A stretch of 7,156 nucleotides of DNA from an uncultured Bacteroidales bacterium. GTDB taxonomy: Bacteria > Bacteroidota > Bacteroidia > Bacteroidales > UBA932. This document shows, one piece after another, positions 6,501 to 7,156 of this stretch; position 1 is the stretch's first letter; every line of letters starts with the position of its first letter. The notes under the pieces were generated by a model. The model was given only the letters and a program-made list of their open reading frames with translations, did not search any database and had not been told where the DNA came from. The stretch covers positions 1-7,156 of the forward strand of contig CAMOKK010000068.1 of the NCBI GenBank assembly GCA_946617545.1, in the 5' to 3' direction. The position numbers and the translations under genes are program-made.

Positions 6501-7156
6501 ATGAGTATCGACTACAACAAGCCCATCGTTCCTACCGACTGGAACGACGAGAATGCCATCATAAAGGTAATTGGTGTAGGTGGCGGCGGATGCAATGCCG
6601 TCAACTACATGTACCGCCAGAATATCCAGGGTTGCAGCTTTATCGTATGCAACACCGACGCGCAGGCCCTTCAGATAAGCGAGGTACCCGTGAAGATTCA
6701 GATGGGTCAGAACGGACTGGGAGCCGGCACGGACCCCACCGCCGGACGCAACGCAGCCATAGAGAGCCAGGACGAGATTGCCCGCAAGGTGCTGGACTGC
6801 GGCACCAAGATGCTCTTCCTCACCGCCGGCATGGGCGGCGGCACCGGAACGGGAGCCTCCCCCGTCATTGCCAAGATGGCCAAGGACCGGGGCATCCTCA
6901 CCGTAGCCGTGGTCACCATCCCCTTCAAGAACGAAGGCAACGAAAGCCAGTCCAAGGCGGTGGACGGCATCCATGAACTGGAAAAGAACGTAGACAGCCT
7001 CCTGATTATCAACAACGAAAAGCTGTACCAGTTCTTCGGCGACACCCTCATCCAGGAAGCCTTCCCCAAGGCCGATGAGGTGCTGGCCACCGCCGTCAAG
7101 GGCATTATCGAGGTGATTACCAAACCCGGCTACATCAACGTGGACTTCCAGGATGT
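6501..7156 (+). CDS. ftsZ: FtsZ, tubulin-like cell division GTPase (5' part, 3' end outside window)
   Basis: FtsZ polymerises with GTP into the Z-ring that positions the divisome. The open frame gives 218 complete codons and runs off the window. The N-terminal GTPase domain is nearly complete. GVGGGGCNAVNYM is at 25-37 (T1 loop; Cys31 replaces the more usual Gly or Ser), NTDAQAL is at 51-57, and the tubulin signature GGGTGTG is at 112-118 within TAGMGGGTGTGASPVIA. NNEKLY lies from 171. The last residues, NVDFQD at 213-218, are the start of the T7 loop, whose two Asp residues drive GTP hydrolysis of the neighbouring subunit; both are present (215, 218). The C-terminal domain, linker and conserved C-terminal peptide that would bind FtsA are not in the window. 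The ATG is 2 nt after the ftsA stop and gives a short, typical N-terminal arm. Confidence 0.97.
   Translation, partial: MSIDYNKPIVPTDWNDENAIIKVIGVGGGGCNAVNYMYRQNIQGCSFIVCNTDAQALQISEVPVKIQMGQNGLGAGTDPTAGRNAAIESQDEIARKVLDCGTKMLFLTAGMGGGTGTGASPVIAKMAKDRGILTVAVVTIPFKNEGNESQSKAVDGIHELEKNVDSLLIINNEKLYQFFGDTLIQEAFPKADEVLATAVKGIIEVITKPGYINVDFQD

Noticed and set aside
6437..6976. A 179-codon + frame overlapping the ftsA end and ftsZ
   Set aside because: Its translation is Arg/His-rich with no motif, while the overlapping ftsZ frame shows an intact GTPase domain.
1..7156. A hidden novel system, mobile element, CRISPR array, RNA gene or terminator
   Set aside because: Every base except about 20 lies in a recognised dcw gene. 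No direct repeats, inverted repeats of terminator type, tRNA-like arms or foreign-looking genes were seen on either strand.

Overview
The window is a contiguous stretch of a dcw (division and cell wall) cluster, read entirely from the + strand. It almost certainly comes from the Bacteroidota, most likely Bacteroidales. The gene order murD-ftsW-murG-murC-ftsQ-ftsA-ftsZ, with no murB or ddl between murC and ftsQ, fits that phylum. So do the family signatures (MurG with EDHQTxNA, MurC with EADEFDRSFL, FtsA with a GAG-type phosphate loop) and the near absence of Shine-Dalgarno sequences. Base composition is GC-rich for the group (about 60% by eye on sampled lines), and I cannot name a genus.

Layout: 1-372 is the 3' end of murD (C-terminal ligase domain only). 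Then come ftsW (379-1740), murG (1740-2870), murC (2867-4216), ftsQ (4213-5001), ftsA (5014-6498) and the 5' part of ftsZ (6501 to the window end), which stops inside the T7 loop. Junctions are +6, -1, -4, -4, +12 and +2 nt. No non-coding gap exceeds 12 nt, so there is no room for intergenic promoters, terminators or RNA genes. Any internal promoter would lie inside a coding sequence.

Together the genes cover the late cytoplasmic and lipid steps of peptidoglycan precursor synthesis and the core of the divisome. MurC and MurD add the first two amino acids to UDP-MurNAc. MurG makes lipid II. FtsW polymerises lipid II at the septum. FtsQ is the bitopic periplasmic scaffold, FtsA the membrane-tethered actin-like anchor, and FtsZ the tubulin-like ring GTPase. 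All are probably one polycistronic, translationally coupled unit.

I found no mobile element, CRISPR array, RNA gene or unknown accessory gene, and no evidence of a new system. The points worth a second look are modest: an FtsW lacking several usually conserved motif residues, FtsA and FtsQ peculiarities, and a murC/ftsQ junction with paired A7 tracts where a -1 slip would fuse the two frames.
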